From Cyprinodon diabolis (lineage: Eukaryota > Chordata > Actinopteri > Cyprinodontiformes > Cyprinodontidae): DNA of 64,000 nt. The stretch lies in NCBI GenBank assembly GCA_030533445.1, contig CM060068.1, positions 28,816,510-28,880,509 on the forward strand, in the 5' to 3' direction. A program made the position numbers and the translations under genes. Each line of letters opens with the position of its first letter. Within the stretch, counting starts at the first letter, position 1. Shown in pieces: positions 46,153 to 57,225 of the stretch. The notes beneath the pieces were generated by a model that was given only the letters and a program-made list of their open reading frames with translations, searched no databases and was not told the origin of the DNA.

Positions 46153-48205
46153 GCAATGTCCGAAGACAGGCATCAACGCTGCACTGAAACCAAACCCAGT
46201 TAAAGGAAGAGCAACATTTTATTTGTAATGATAAAAGCCTGTTATGTTATAAAGATCTATTCCACACCTAAATAAATTCTAAATCTGTCAGACTTAAAAA
46301 TGTATGTTTACAGATGTTTTCTACTCAGTCTGACCCACTCATGCTATTTTACAAAAAATAACAACGATAATTACAGAAACTTTCAGTTTTTAAGAGGAAA
46401 AAGCTGGCATAGACAAAACCCAGAAGATTTTAAGCTGTACTTGCACCAAAAGATGGTTAAAAGTGGTTATTCTGAGTATTGAGCAACTGAATATATGGAA
46501 GATAAGTGGCAGACTTGTTAGATATTTATCTAAAGAATCTTAAAAACCATGTAACGGTTTCCTTTAATTTATAGCTACATAATAACATAGTTGCAAAAAC
46601 TGTCAAATAAAGTTAGAGATTGTATTGTGACAAGATATGAAACGGAGGGGTTTTTAAATATACATTCAATGCGCTGAATATGTGGATAGACCTCCATAAA
46701 AGATACTAGTAATAGAAGATGTAAATAGCCGTAGTTGAATTATTTATCTTTTTTTTTTTTTGACAGATTTCAATAAAAGTTTAAATTCTGTATAGCTTGG
46801 AAACCAGTTGTTTTTTCTTTTCCCATAAATGATTGTAACCATGGTAAAGTATTAAAAAAGAATAGTTTTAACTCAATCTCTGGTAAGAAACCATTAGATT
46901 TAATCATAAACTGCTGATAATTTAATCTTTATCGTCACACCATTTATATCTCATGACTGGGATTTCATAAAAAACATCCCAGGGGTTTTCCTGCACTGGC
47001 ATTATAATATATTCTAAATAAATCACAAAGAGACACTAGATTCTCAGCTGTTAATACCGATAAACAAATAAAACCAAATTCTGCAGGGAATCAGACTATT
47101 GCTGCTAAAAGGAGTTCACTAACATGAAAGAGCAGCTGGATGAGGTAACATTCCCTCAAGGCCTCACTTCTGCTCTTTATTTCTTCACAGATATACCACA
47201 GAGAAAGCTGAATAAGCAATAAAACAGGGTGAATAACATGACCTTAAGCTCCAGCTCATCTGGAGCAGTGACCCTGGCCAGCCAGAAGAAAGCAAACAGT
47301 TGCCCTCTGCTGGTTTTCTTTCATTCTAAAATGCATCGCGTGCAGTTTTCTGCCCTTAAAATACCACATGAAGTATCTGCAAAGCTGATTAGGAAGATAG
47401 CCCCCTGTCTTCATTATTTCTGAACATTCCCCTGTAATATCATGTCCATCTGTTAGAGGAAGAACGACAATCAAAATGGCCAATATCAGCTTCCTGCTCA
47501 GACAGGACACTGATCGGCAGAAAGTTTGCAGAGCTCGACAAAAACTGTTATCTGTCAGTGTGTGGGTGGGTGTGCGTATCTGTGTGTACTTTTCTCTGCA
47601 GCTGAGGGAGAACATGTGTTTCAGATTTTACCAGTGAAGTGAGGGCCTATGTTGGTCCTATCTTTTTTAGGGTTAGGCCATTGAAAGAGGAAAATGAATA
47701 ACAGTGAGTGAAACTCAAAGTTCCTAAATATGTTATTTAAAGCACAATTTGTGTATGAGCATGTGTGTGTGTATCCAAAGCAGAGCTTCAGACTTGCAGT
47801 CCTGGTTGTTATAGAATAGCTTTGTTTATTTTTGTTTTAGCTGTGAAATTTGAAATGGACAATAATATTTAGAGGATCAAAATATAACCCAATTAACGAG
47901 CTAACCTAAAGGTTTCTGTCTCTTTGTTTTTTTTTTGTTTTTTTTTTAATAGGTTCAGAACCAGCCCTAGCACCAGTCGTACTTCACCAAGAAGACATTG
48001 CAGCAAAAAGAAAGCAACCAAGAAGGTTCTAGGATAATAGATGCTACTCCTTGTTGTACAAGCATTTATTATACAGCAACAAAAGTTGCAGAGTGGCGCT
48101 CCTCATCTTCATGCTGTAGTACACTGCACCCTTACCCCTGATGTACTTGGCACTTAGCAAGCTCTCATTTGGCCCAAAAAAAATTTGGTGCTACAATGAG
48201 ATAAA
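46153..48205. other. No gene recognised
   Basis: AT-rich DNA. A minus-strand 119-codon frame at 47256-47615 has no motif or splice context and is not called. Confidence 0.4.
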
Positions 48206-48300
48206 AAAGATAGATTTTATTGATCTCACAATGGAGAAATTCACTTGTTACATCGGCTCAATGGAAGGTGCCAAAAGTGTCAAGTGGGGCTGGGAGGTTT
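48206..48300 (-). mobile_element. L2-type LINE 3' UTR fragment
   Basis: Plus strand 'GATAGATTTTATTGATCTCA' then 'CAATGGAGAAATTCACTTG' is the common L2/CR1 3' end phrase of fish. It probably continues beyond the insertion at 48301-48710 (GTTATTGCACC phrases near 48800). Confidence 0.6.
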
Positions 48301-48710
48301 GACATGACACAAATGAAGACACAAAAGCTTAAGGTTGTTCCTTGAAGGTTTAATTAACCAAAAGTTCAACAAAAGCAAAAATCCAAAACATAAATCCACA
48401 AAAATTCCCAAAAAATGCTGAAAACCAGAAATACAACAGGAATGGAACATTTAATGACGACAAACCAGCAAAGAGTGACTGAACAGGAGGAGATTATATG
48501 GGAGAGAGAAGCAAAGACCAGGCTAATTAGCAGATTGGAAGCAGGTGTGAACAGAGGCAAGAATTGAGCTAGAGAAAAGTAGACTGACACAAGAGGACAA
48601 ACAGGAAATATCCAAGAACTCAAATACTATCAAAAATACCCAGAACACAAGAATCGAATCAAGATCAATGAAAACCCTAAATAAAACTTGGACAAAACCA
48701 AAACCATGAC
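48301..48710 (-). mobile_element. Unclassified interspersed repeat, copy 1
   Basis: About 410 bp whose minus strand aligns by eye with the plus strand at 52250-52545 over several blocks: GTATTTGAGTTCTT, CCAATCTGCT-ATTAGCCTGGTCTTT, CTCCCATATA, GTTCAGTCACT. The ends are related to TGTCATG/CATGACA. No coding frame. It could be an LTR or a DNA-type non-autonomous element; no target duplication was fixed. Confidence 0.6.
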
Positions 48711-51700
48711 AAAAATGAGGAAAAGGTGCATTGGGTATATACAGTGCGTCTCCATATCTATATACAGATGAAGTCTCTTATTTAACAGGATTATTGCAGG
48801 GTTATTGCACCACACACCACTGTTGCACCAGTTCTTGGCTCCAGGAACTCAAACTTTCAGCTATCGAATTAAAAAAAATCCAGAGCTTTCTTACAGAAGC
48901 GTTGGATCCAACAAAGCTCCAGTGGAAAAGGCTTCTCTGTGCAGTCCTGAGATAGACACACATTAAAGGACAGATATAATTTACTTTCCTCCATAATCAT
49001 ATTATTTACTTGCAGAAAAAGTTAAACAAATCGTAACCTTTGCATAAAAGTTATGTTTTCATTATTTCTGTTATAATTAGGATATACTAAGGAAATACTC
49101 ATATTTCAAATGGATACCATTGCATAAATATCCTCTGGGTTTTCAGAGGGACTAAAAAGACATTTCGGACCAGTTAATGATGGTGTAACACGAAAACAGA
49201 TCACATCAGCCTTCCCCAAAAACCTGTTTCCTGCTTTAGGCATCAAAATCTGTTTCCTGTGTGACTTCCTCCCTGCCTGGAGGAACAACACCCAGTGAAA
49301 CTCGTTACAAATCAGTGATCCTGAGGCCAGTGAGAGGATGGAGTACAGAGTGTTGAGGAGGGGGGTGGGTCTTTTGAACAGATGGGGAAACAGAGAGTGG
49401 TAAACAGCCAGGGGTGGCAGGGCTGTGATGTATGAGCGAGTAAAACAAGCAGGTGCCAAAGGTCGACAGACAGAGATCTGAATGCGTAGCAGAGTCAGAA
49501 CCTTGAGGGGTGGAGGAGGAGCAGAGTCAAAAGGAGCAATAAATAAACAAACAACAGAGGTTGTTGGGGGGCAGAGGAGTAACTAGAAGGTCTGAGTGCT
49601 CACAAAGTGGAAGTGAGAAATGTTGCTTGTGGGTCTTTTTTTTTCTTTAGTTCTTAATCACCAACAATAATAGTTTATGTCTGTGTACACTGATAAAGAG
49701 AGCTTTGTAAAACTGTCCATACCCACACAACCAAGGAGTGGGGAACAAAAACAGATTTTTTGGGGATTCTTTGTCTTATATCACCACAAAGTGACGTGTT
49801 GTCGCCTAGAAGGACATTTAAAAAAAATATGTAAAAAAAAAACAACTATAATATAAGGTAAAACTCCTCATCTTTATAGCCCACTTTATTCCGATAAACC
49901 TAAATATCTAATAGGGGAAGAAATTGATATGCTTGTGTTTCCAGTTTTAAATTGAAATACACAATGCAAGCAGAGCACGAACATTTTGCATGTTCAGATT
50001 TTATTCATTGTCCTATTATCCATCCATCCATCAGATCAAACGGATAGTGCTTTGGGCCATTTTCCATAGTTAAATTTTCCATAGAAAGTCTTTTCAAAGA
50101 TGAAATATAATTTACAGTCAGTTTTTCTACAAAAAGAAAAGGAATGTAATGGGACAAAAACAGTTTAAAAGTAGCAATGGGTCAAATATAATAATGGTGG
50201 AAAACTTTAAATTACAAACAGGTTAGAAAGAACTATCCCAAGCTGTCAACATGTGGATGAACACCTCAGAACAAAAAAGATAGAATTGATGAAAACCCAT
50301 AAAATCATGTCTCTCCACCTAAAATGACAATGATGTATTAGCTTTGACTCCTACATCTTTGTTAAAGTGATAGTTTTGTAATTAAATACACAATTAATCT
50401 GTTTCCCAGCATTGTAACTGGGAGCCTAATCAATTTTAATGCATTTGATTTTTGTTCCTGGTATTTTCCTATTGCATGCATTGAATCATCCTTCAGCTAT
50501 TTGTCTTTAAAAAATGGTTTATTTGTGCTTGTCACGAAAAGTAAAGCAAGTATTGCACTTTCAGCTGAATGTTTCTAAACAAGAAAACCCTTGATCAGTA
50601 TGTTTAACAGCACAGGAAAGCAGAGCTTGCCCTACAACATTGGGAGGAAGCCATGTGGAGCCAAAGGCAGGCAGTGAAAAACCATGATGGATGCAGTGAG
50701 ACAAAAGTGACAGATGGAGAGAGGAGAAAAAGAGAATATTTGATAACATTTCCCCATCTGCAGAGAAAGAAATGACAAATGGCTTCCATTTAAAAATGGC
50801 AGCAAGATTTCCCTTTGCGAGGTTTCCTGTAGGTCCAAACCTCTGAGGTTGTCCTTATTCTTCTCATGGGTTTCGTCTTTTTCTCTGTTTCTGCTCTTCA
50901 TTCTCTCTGACGCCGGTTAACATGTTAAAAGGATGATACCCAACGGTTTTAAATGATTCAGTAATGTGAGCAGGAGTGTTGCTCTGTGGTTTCTGCTGCT
51001 TCTAAGCTTTTCTTTTTCAAAGTACACCCTAAATATTTTAAAGTCTGTATGGTAGCTGATGATAACGTTGGGCCCACAGACTTTTTTGTGAACACTTTCT
51101 TGAGAGAAGAAATTTCTAATTTGGAGAAAATAAATTTATTCTACTTATAATTTATCAATGCATTACATTATGTATGTAGAGCTTCTACATTCGGTAGTTT
51201 ACCAAGAAATAAGAGGTCAGGATGTGAAAGCAATATGAGTAACCATTTTTTATGTCCACTTTGATATGAAGATTAACTTATAAACTGTACTAAAAAACCT
51301 AAATAGAGGAAAACTATTCCTATAGTGCGGCTGAACGTTTTATATCTAAAACATAGGCGGGGTGTTTACATTTTTATGCATATCACAAGGTTTCTATCTT
51401 AAACTATGTTTAGTTTAACAAGGGATTAAAAGTGAGTGGGCTAAAAGCTTTTTAGATTTTGAGAGATTAAAATTTGCAAAACATCTATCAAAACAGGTAG
51501 ATATTCATCTGCTTCAGATGTTAATATGCCATGATCTATCCATTGCAATTCTAGGTCTTGTTCAGAGTAATGGGTTTCATTTTCCTCTTTCATTACATGG
51601 ATAAACCAGCTGATTGTTTATTTGCTTAGCTCATCATTAACTACAAGGTTTTTTATCAACTCATCACAAATGTTTGCAGACACAATCAAAAGGGAGTGAA

Positions 51701-52249
51701 AAAGAAGTATTTCAACTATCAAAGTACACCAAGCTTATTTTTGATGTATTTCTGTACATTTTTTTTTGTCCTTGCTTTATGAAGAATGCAACAAAAGTAG
51801 CACTTAAAGTAAGTCTTGTTAGAGATGTTTGAAGATTTTAGCTTTAACAGCATATAGTTCCTACTTTTTCCAATGAGAAGCTATGGTAGTGCTGCAAGAT
51901 CCTTTCTCATTCTTAGCCCTTACCTGTGGGTCAGTTCCCACACGACTGTCCCTCCCTGCTATTAAAAATAAGTTACAGAGATAGATGATATAATTGTAAA
52001 CTTTATATACACAAATCTGGGATTTGAGTCATTGTTCTTTCTGGTTTTTTCTTGTACTGGAGAAACATTGGCAAAATAGAGCACAGTTGTTGAAGATCAG
52101 TTTGGAAAGGATTAATTTCTTGTCTGGTCTTTAAGCTCTTTTCCTTTACAAAGGGAGAATTGGGGAGAAATATTGAGATTTAAGATTATTAAGATTTTAC
52201 TGTGTGGCATAACTACAGCTTTTAACCCATAGTTGAGTCTTCATGATTT
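48711..52249. other. No gene recognised
   Basis: Apart from the probable LINE 3' UTR remnant to about 48950, this is AT-rich DNA without exons, RNA genes or bounded repeats that I can support. A short CATC run lies near 50022. Confidence 0.4.
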
Positions 52250-52545
52250 GGGTTCTCTTTAACTTTTCTCTTTGAGTTTTCATTGTTTTTATTTCTATTT
52301 TGTGTTATTCTAGTTATTTTTGATTGTATTTGAGTTCTTAGGTATTTCTTGTTTGCCCTCTCATGTTAGTCTCCTTCCCCTAGCTCCGTTCTAGATTCTT
52401 CTGTCTACAACTGCTCCCAATCTGCTGATTAGCCTGGTCTTTCTTTCTGTCTCCCATATATACATCTCCTGCTCAGTCACTGTTTGCTTGTTCCTCGTTG
52501 TCATGTCTTGGCTTCTCGTGATATTTTTTTTTGGTGTCTTCTGGA
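52250..52545 (+). mobile_element. Unclassified interspersed repeat, copy 2
   Basis: Second, more diverged copy of the family at 48301-48710, in opposite orientation. Shared blocks include 'AATCTGCTGATTAGCCTGGT' (52420-52439) and CCCATATATACATCTCC. Confidence 0.6.
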
Positions 52546-53406
52546 TTTTAATTTTTCTGTATTTCATTTGTGAATTTTATTTATTTACTGATTTGTCGAC
52601 ACAGCTTGTCAAAAGTATTTTGAAATCATCTGCACTGTGTAGTGTGTTTTCACCTTTCTCTTATCAGCAGTGATATAACAGGGCTGTATTACTGTATAGC
52701 AGTTTACTCTTCCTGAACTGTTGTTATCCCTTTGGTATAATATCCTGCTTCATTTCTAAACTACCCAGTTTTGTATTTTATTATTTTTTTGTTGGTTCCA
52801 TTTAATGAAATGTACAGCTGGTCACAGATTACCACCTTGCAACTGTGGTGCCAGTAATTCTCTCGATACCGAGGTTCATCCATTTTGTTATTACTTTTTC
52901 TTCTATGGAAACAGTAAAAAGAGGAGAATGTAATTCATCTTGGCAAACAATTTTCTCGCGCTCCTTCCCACCTCTAACGCGGTTTGTTGATTTAACTAGC
53001 CCTTCTGATACTGTCCTTGCTGATGGATTTCTGGCTACACTGGAAAGAATTCATAGATCTGGAGAGAAAGTGACAGAGCGCCACGATATATGTTTTTTCA
53101 GAGGAGTGGACAAGTGTCCTGCTCAAGGACAGAGACCCATTCTGTAACATTATCTTCATATATTCACAAGATATATATTGTGAAATATATATATATTTCA
53201 CAACATAAGAAATATCTGAAACTATGCAAAGTTAAAAAAATCCCTGTTCAGTTAAAAAAACCCAGAAAAGATTAGAGGTTTAATAATGCATTCTTGGTAT
53301 GCCGTTTTCCTCATAAGATAACCTTGCATTCATGAAAAATAACCTCACATCTTTTAAAGATGCTATAAAATAGTCGATGATTGTGAGTTACACTCATTTT
53401 AAATGA
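52546..53406. other. No gene recognised
   Basis: AT-rich sequence. A 100-codon frame (52845-53147) has no recognisable domain. Confidence 0.4.
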
Positions 53407-54540
53407 CCCATTAACAGAGTGCGAAATACGGGGGGGTCCGGGGGTGCTCGACCCCCCCGGTTAACCCATGAGCCCCCCTGAAAGCCTCAAAAGCAAAATT
53501 TAAGGGGGGTCTTAAATTGTGTAAAAAAAAAATTTAATAAAATGTTCTGGCTCCTTAGGAAGCCATTGCTCATATTTGCGTATTGTTTCTAAGTTATGTA
53601 CTATAAGCTTTCTTATGTATAATATTTGATATAATCTTATTTTGAAAACACCGGGCAGTTGAGCAGTTGGAACTTCCTTTTTAACTTTTAAACGCTGCAT
53701 AGCTACATCTGTTCTCTCTTTACTGCGTTTTTGGCCAGTACAACATGTAAAGTTGATGTGAAGGGTGTATTTCGTTTATGTACATATAGTACTATGTTTC
53801 ATGTTGTATTTGGAGGTTTATTGCAAGAAAGGTCACCGAGAAGAGAAGTTTAAAAAGACGCTAGCATACGCGCTAACTAGCCGTTAGCGATGCCGCTAAT
53901 GAGCGGCTAATGTTAACATGTTGTTTGTGTCATTATGTGTTTCTCTGCATATTCAGAGAATATGTTGAGTTTATTATTTAGGAGAATTCTGCCTGTTTAC
54001 ACAAAGACTTATGCACATTATTTCTTTGTTGCAGTTTTACCATTTATTCATTCATCCATATCAGCCAATAAATCCAAAGAAAAGGCTTACAGTATGGTTA
54101 TTGGAAATGATGGTTAACTACCTGCTAAGCTAAGAGTGAGGGCAGGACGTAAAATATTTTTTTGTCGCTAATGGTCACTAAAATGTTTTTAAGCTCAACA
54201 TGTACAGTATTAAACTTCAAAACCTTTATTTACAAATATGCTCTGTTTTTTGCAAAGTGGAGCCAGCCAATCCTGTTTGCATATGCAAATTAGCCATGTG
54301 CTTTTCCACAGTTAATAACACAGGCAACTCGGAACAGATTGCACAAAGACAGCAGGTCTTCACTCCTGTTTGTGGACCTCAACGGACCTCCTCTGGACAA
54401 ATTCGACCCAAATTCGGTCTTTGTGCATGTGTGTTTTGTGTGTTTTCATAGCTTCATCCACCAAGCAGTCAGGAAGCTGAGCCCCCCTCAAAAAAAAAAA
54501 ATCTCACTGTTACTGTTACAAATGCTATATCTTACATAAT

Positions 54541-54543
<3 letters not shown>

Positions 54544-54574
<31 letters not shown>
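54544..54574. repeat. (AAT)n microsatellite
   Basis: About ten uninterrupted AAT units inside the non-autonomous hAT. Confidence 0.95.
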
Positions 54575-54788
54575 TTTTCTGCTGCCATTACGATCTGCCT
54601 TTTTGCACAAGCATAAGTATTGCATATTTTATATTATTGTACATTTTATATTTTATTGTGAAATTCAATGTTTAAATTTTAGTATTAGGAACTGATCTTA
54701 TCTGTTGTGCCTGTGCACTTTAGCTGTTTCACTGTTGGTGAATGAGAAACGAACGTCCTCTCGAGTCCTTGTATGTCTGGTGAATCTG

Positions 54789-55378
54789 AGGCCCCGTCCA
54801 CACGAAGTCAAAACGAACACAAAACGCTAATATTTTCCAGAACGTTTGTCGTAAAGACGGAGACGTAAAATAAATGCGATCGACCACACGAATGCATGAA
54901 AACGCTGCAAAATGTATGCCAGGCCTGTAAGTGGCGCTGTGGTGCCAAAGCAAAAATAGGCGAAAACAGGCAACGAAATGTTGGGCATGCGCAGTAATAT
55001 TTATACAACAACCAAACCGGAAAATGGCCCTGCGGGTCCATTTTCGTGGTTCAGTCAAATTGAGGTGATGAACTATGTCGTCTATATTGCTCTGTTCTTC
55101 CTGGAGATATTCCAGAAGAAGAAGATTCTGTTGTAAGCCCGACAGCAGGGTGAGTAGCATGAGCAGCAACCATTCAACACAGTACGGCGCCATTGTTGTT
55201 GTGATACTGTGTCGCGCATGCGTGTTTAGAGGCGACACTATGACGCATGAGTGTAAGAAAAAAATGCGGTTAGAGTTTAAAGATGGAAACGCGAAAACGC
55301 CGTTTCAAAATCTTCCCACTCTGAAGGCTTAATTAAAAAAAGATTGTTTAAACGCCAGCTTCGTATGGATGAGAGGCT
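54789..55378. mobile_element. Nested MITE in hAT element
   Basis: The left end AGGCCCCGTCCACACGAAG and the right end (complemented) AGCCTCTCATCCATACGAAG are degraded inverted repeats of a widespread fish MITE with GGCCCCGTCCACACG termini. The interior is rich in AAACG/CGTTT. Flanking CTG on both sides could be a 3-bp duplication. The 169-codon minus-strand frame here is a shadow. Confidence 0.6.
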
Positions 55379-55530
55379 GGTTTGGTGAAGAATTGATATT
55401 AAAGCTGACTTTGACATTGAAATGTTATAGGCCTACTGCATATTGAGAAAATTTAGATCGGTATTGCGCGACAATCGGGAGATGGGGACCCCCCCAAATA
55501 TTGACAGGTATTTCGCACACTGCCCATTAA

Positions 55531-56417
55531 TGAATAAATAGGAATCAAGTGAGCTGGAGGTATTGCACCTATTGGACATAGAGGATATCAGGTCTAAATC
55601 TATGTTAGCATGATTCTTTCCCTGTACATAGTAGAGATTATTTTGCAAGAACTCCAGTTTTCTCCCACAGCCACAACAAAATATGTTTTGTTGTATAAAT
55701 GCACCTTTGTAGTGACATTAATATTTTGCATCCTTTCTCATTTTTTTTCATTGTCTTCTGAAGAGATGTGTGCAGGGAGAAAAAATGTGATCTCAAAAAA
55801 ACAAAACAAACTAATTCATTGTTTTCTTACATTTCTAAAACAGCTTTGTGGTGGTTCATTAGCAACATGTTTTTCCCCATCTGATTTTTTGTTTTTTTAC
55901 AAAAAGAAAATTAGGTAGGAACATAAACAATATAAACTTTTCATAAGTTTGGACAACGATTTGATAGAAGTGGGAATCAGATTTTTAGCTAAAATGTTAA
56001 AATGCTCATATCTAAAAAATAATGTGAGATGAAGAAACTGTTTTGCAAGTTCAGTGTGATGTGTGGAGGAGTTGGGAATTTTTATTAGCATCCACTAAAA
56101 CTGTGTTTTTTTTGGGACCACTGAAGGATGGTGTGAACATGCATGAACCTAGAGCACTGTTTTCTGCACTAGCTCCAGTTTTAGCTCATAGTGATAAGCT
56201 CAAATAAATGCTGATGGGTTTATACAACCAGTTCTGTTTGACAAATTAAGGATTTGAGAATTCAAGGATCCCTTCTTGTTATATTGCCATATTTACTTGG
56301 GGTGGAACAACAATTGGTTACTTGGGCCCCAGTTAACAAGAATATAAATGACAAAGTTTATCAAATAGAACAAAAAAGAAAAAGACATTTTTTTTTCTTT
56401 TTTAGCATAAACTCATG
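55531..56417. other. No gene recognised
   Basis: AT-rich sequence with short chance frames only. Confidence 0.4.
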
Positions 56418-56552
<135 letters not shown>

Positions 56553-56734
56553 GGATGTATTATTTCACAGACATTTGCAAAAGAGTAGGTCGCTCTCATG
56601 AGCTTAGCAAATACCTGGCACTGTGGTAAGGTTCCACCTGAGAAACAAATACAGTCATGAAATTTCCTCACTCCTAAATATTACGCAGTCAACCATCAGC
56701 TTTATCATAATAAAATGGAAGTATATGGGAACGA

Positions 56735-57225
56735 AAGCATCTCAACCACAAAATCATAGGCCACGTTAACTGACAGTCCGCAGAGGCGTATGATGCAAAG
56801 AGGTCGGCAACTTCCTGCCGAGTCATTCTCTACGCATCTCCAAACCTTCTGTGGCCTTCAATGCTGAGTGTTGGATGCAGTGGTTAAAAGCAGGTCACCG
56901 AACTCCAGAGCAGTGGCGGTACATTCTATGGGGTGGAGAATTATGATTCTCCATCTGGAGATCTGATGGACGAGTCTCAGTTGTGTGGGGTTGTTTTTTC
57001 ACCTTAGTTCCAATGAAATAAGCTCTGAATGCTTCAGCATACCAAGACATTTTGGACAACTCCATGCTCCACACTTTGTGGGAAAAGTTTTGAATTAGAT
57101 ACATAATGCCCTTGTGATGGTTTATATAGAAGATTAAGGGCCAGGCCTTCTCGTCCAACATCAGTGTGTGACATCGCAAATGTGATTCTGGAAGACTGGT
57201 CAAAAATTCCATTCTAGGTCTAATT
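56735..57225 (+). pseudogene. Tc1-like transposase remnant
   Basis: The plus strand keeps several stretches of a common fish Tc1 transposase: near 56740 'CATCTCAACCACAAAATCAT', near 56955 'GATCTGATGGACGAGTCTCA', near 57030 'GAATGCTTCAGCATACCAAG', and near 57143 'GGCCAGGCCTTCTCGTCCAA'. The order is right but there are large internal deletions and no open frame. Terminal repeats were not found. The minus-strand 105-codon frame over it is a shadow. Confidence 0.85.

Larger units (their letters stand above)
53415..55522. mobile_element. Non-autonomous hAT transposon
   Basis: 2108 bp with terminal inverted repeats CAGAGTGCGAAATAC and (complemented) CAGTGTGCGAAATAC, both followed by G-rich runs (GGGGGGGTCC). 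A perfect 8-bp duplication CCCATTAA flanks it (53407-53414 and 55523-55530). No transposase frame. It contains an AAT microsatellite (54544-54574), a TTAGC/GCTAA-rich patch near 53860-53915, and a nested MITE at about 54789-55378. Confidence 0.9.

Noticed and set aside
45128..46176. A run of 60-91 codon frames on both strands in GC-rich sequence
   Set aside because: They are the 56-bp minisatellite read in rotating frames; the repeating WPRGQ-type peptide is an artefact of the repeat.
54729..55238. 169-codon minus-strand frame
   Set aside because: It straddles the boundary of a nested MITE; composition reflects the AAACG-rich MITE.
56895..57212. 105-codon minus-strand frame
   Set aside because: Antisense shadow of the Tc1 transposase remnant on the plus strand.
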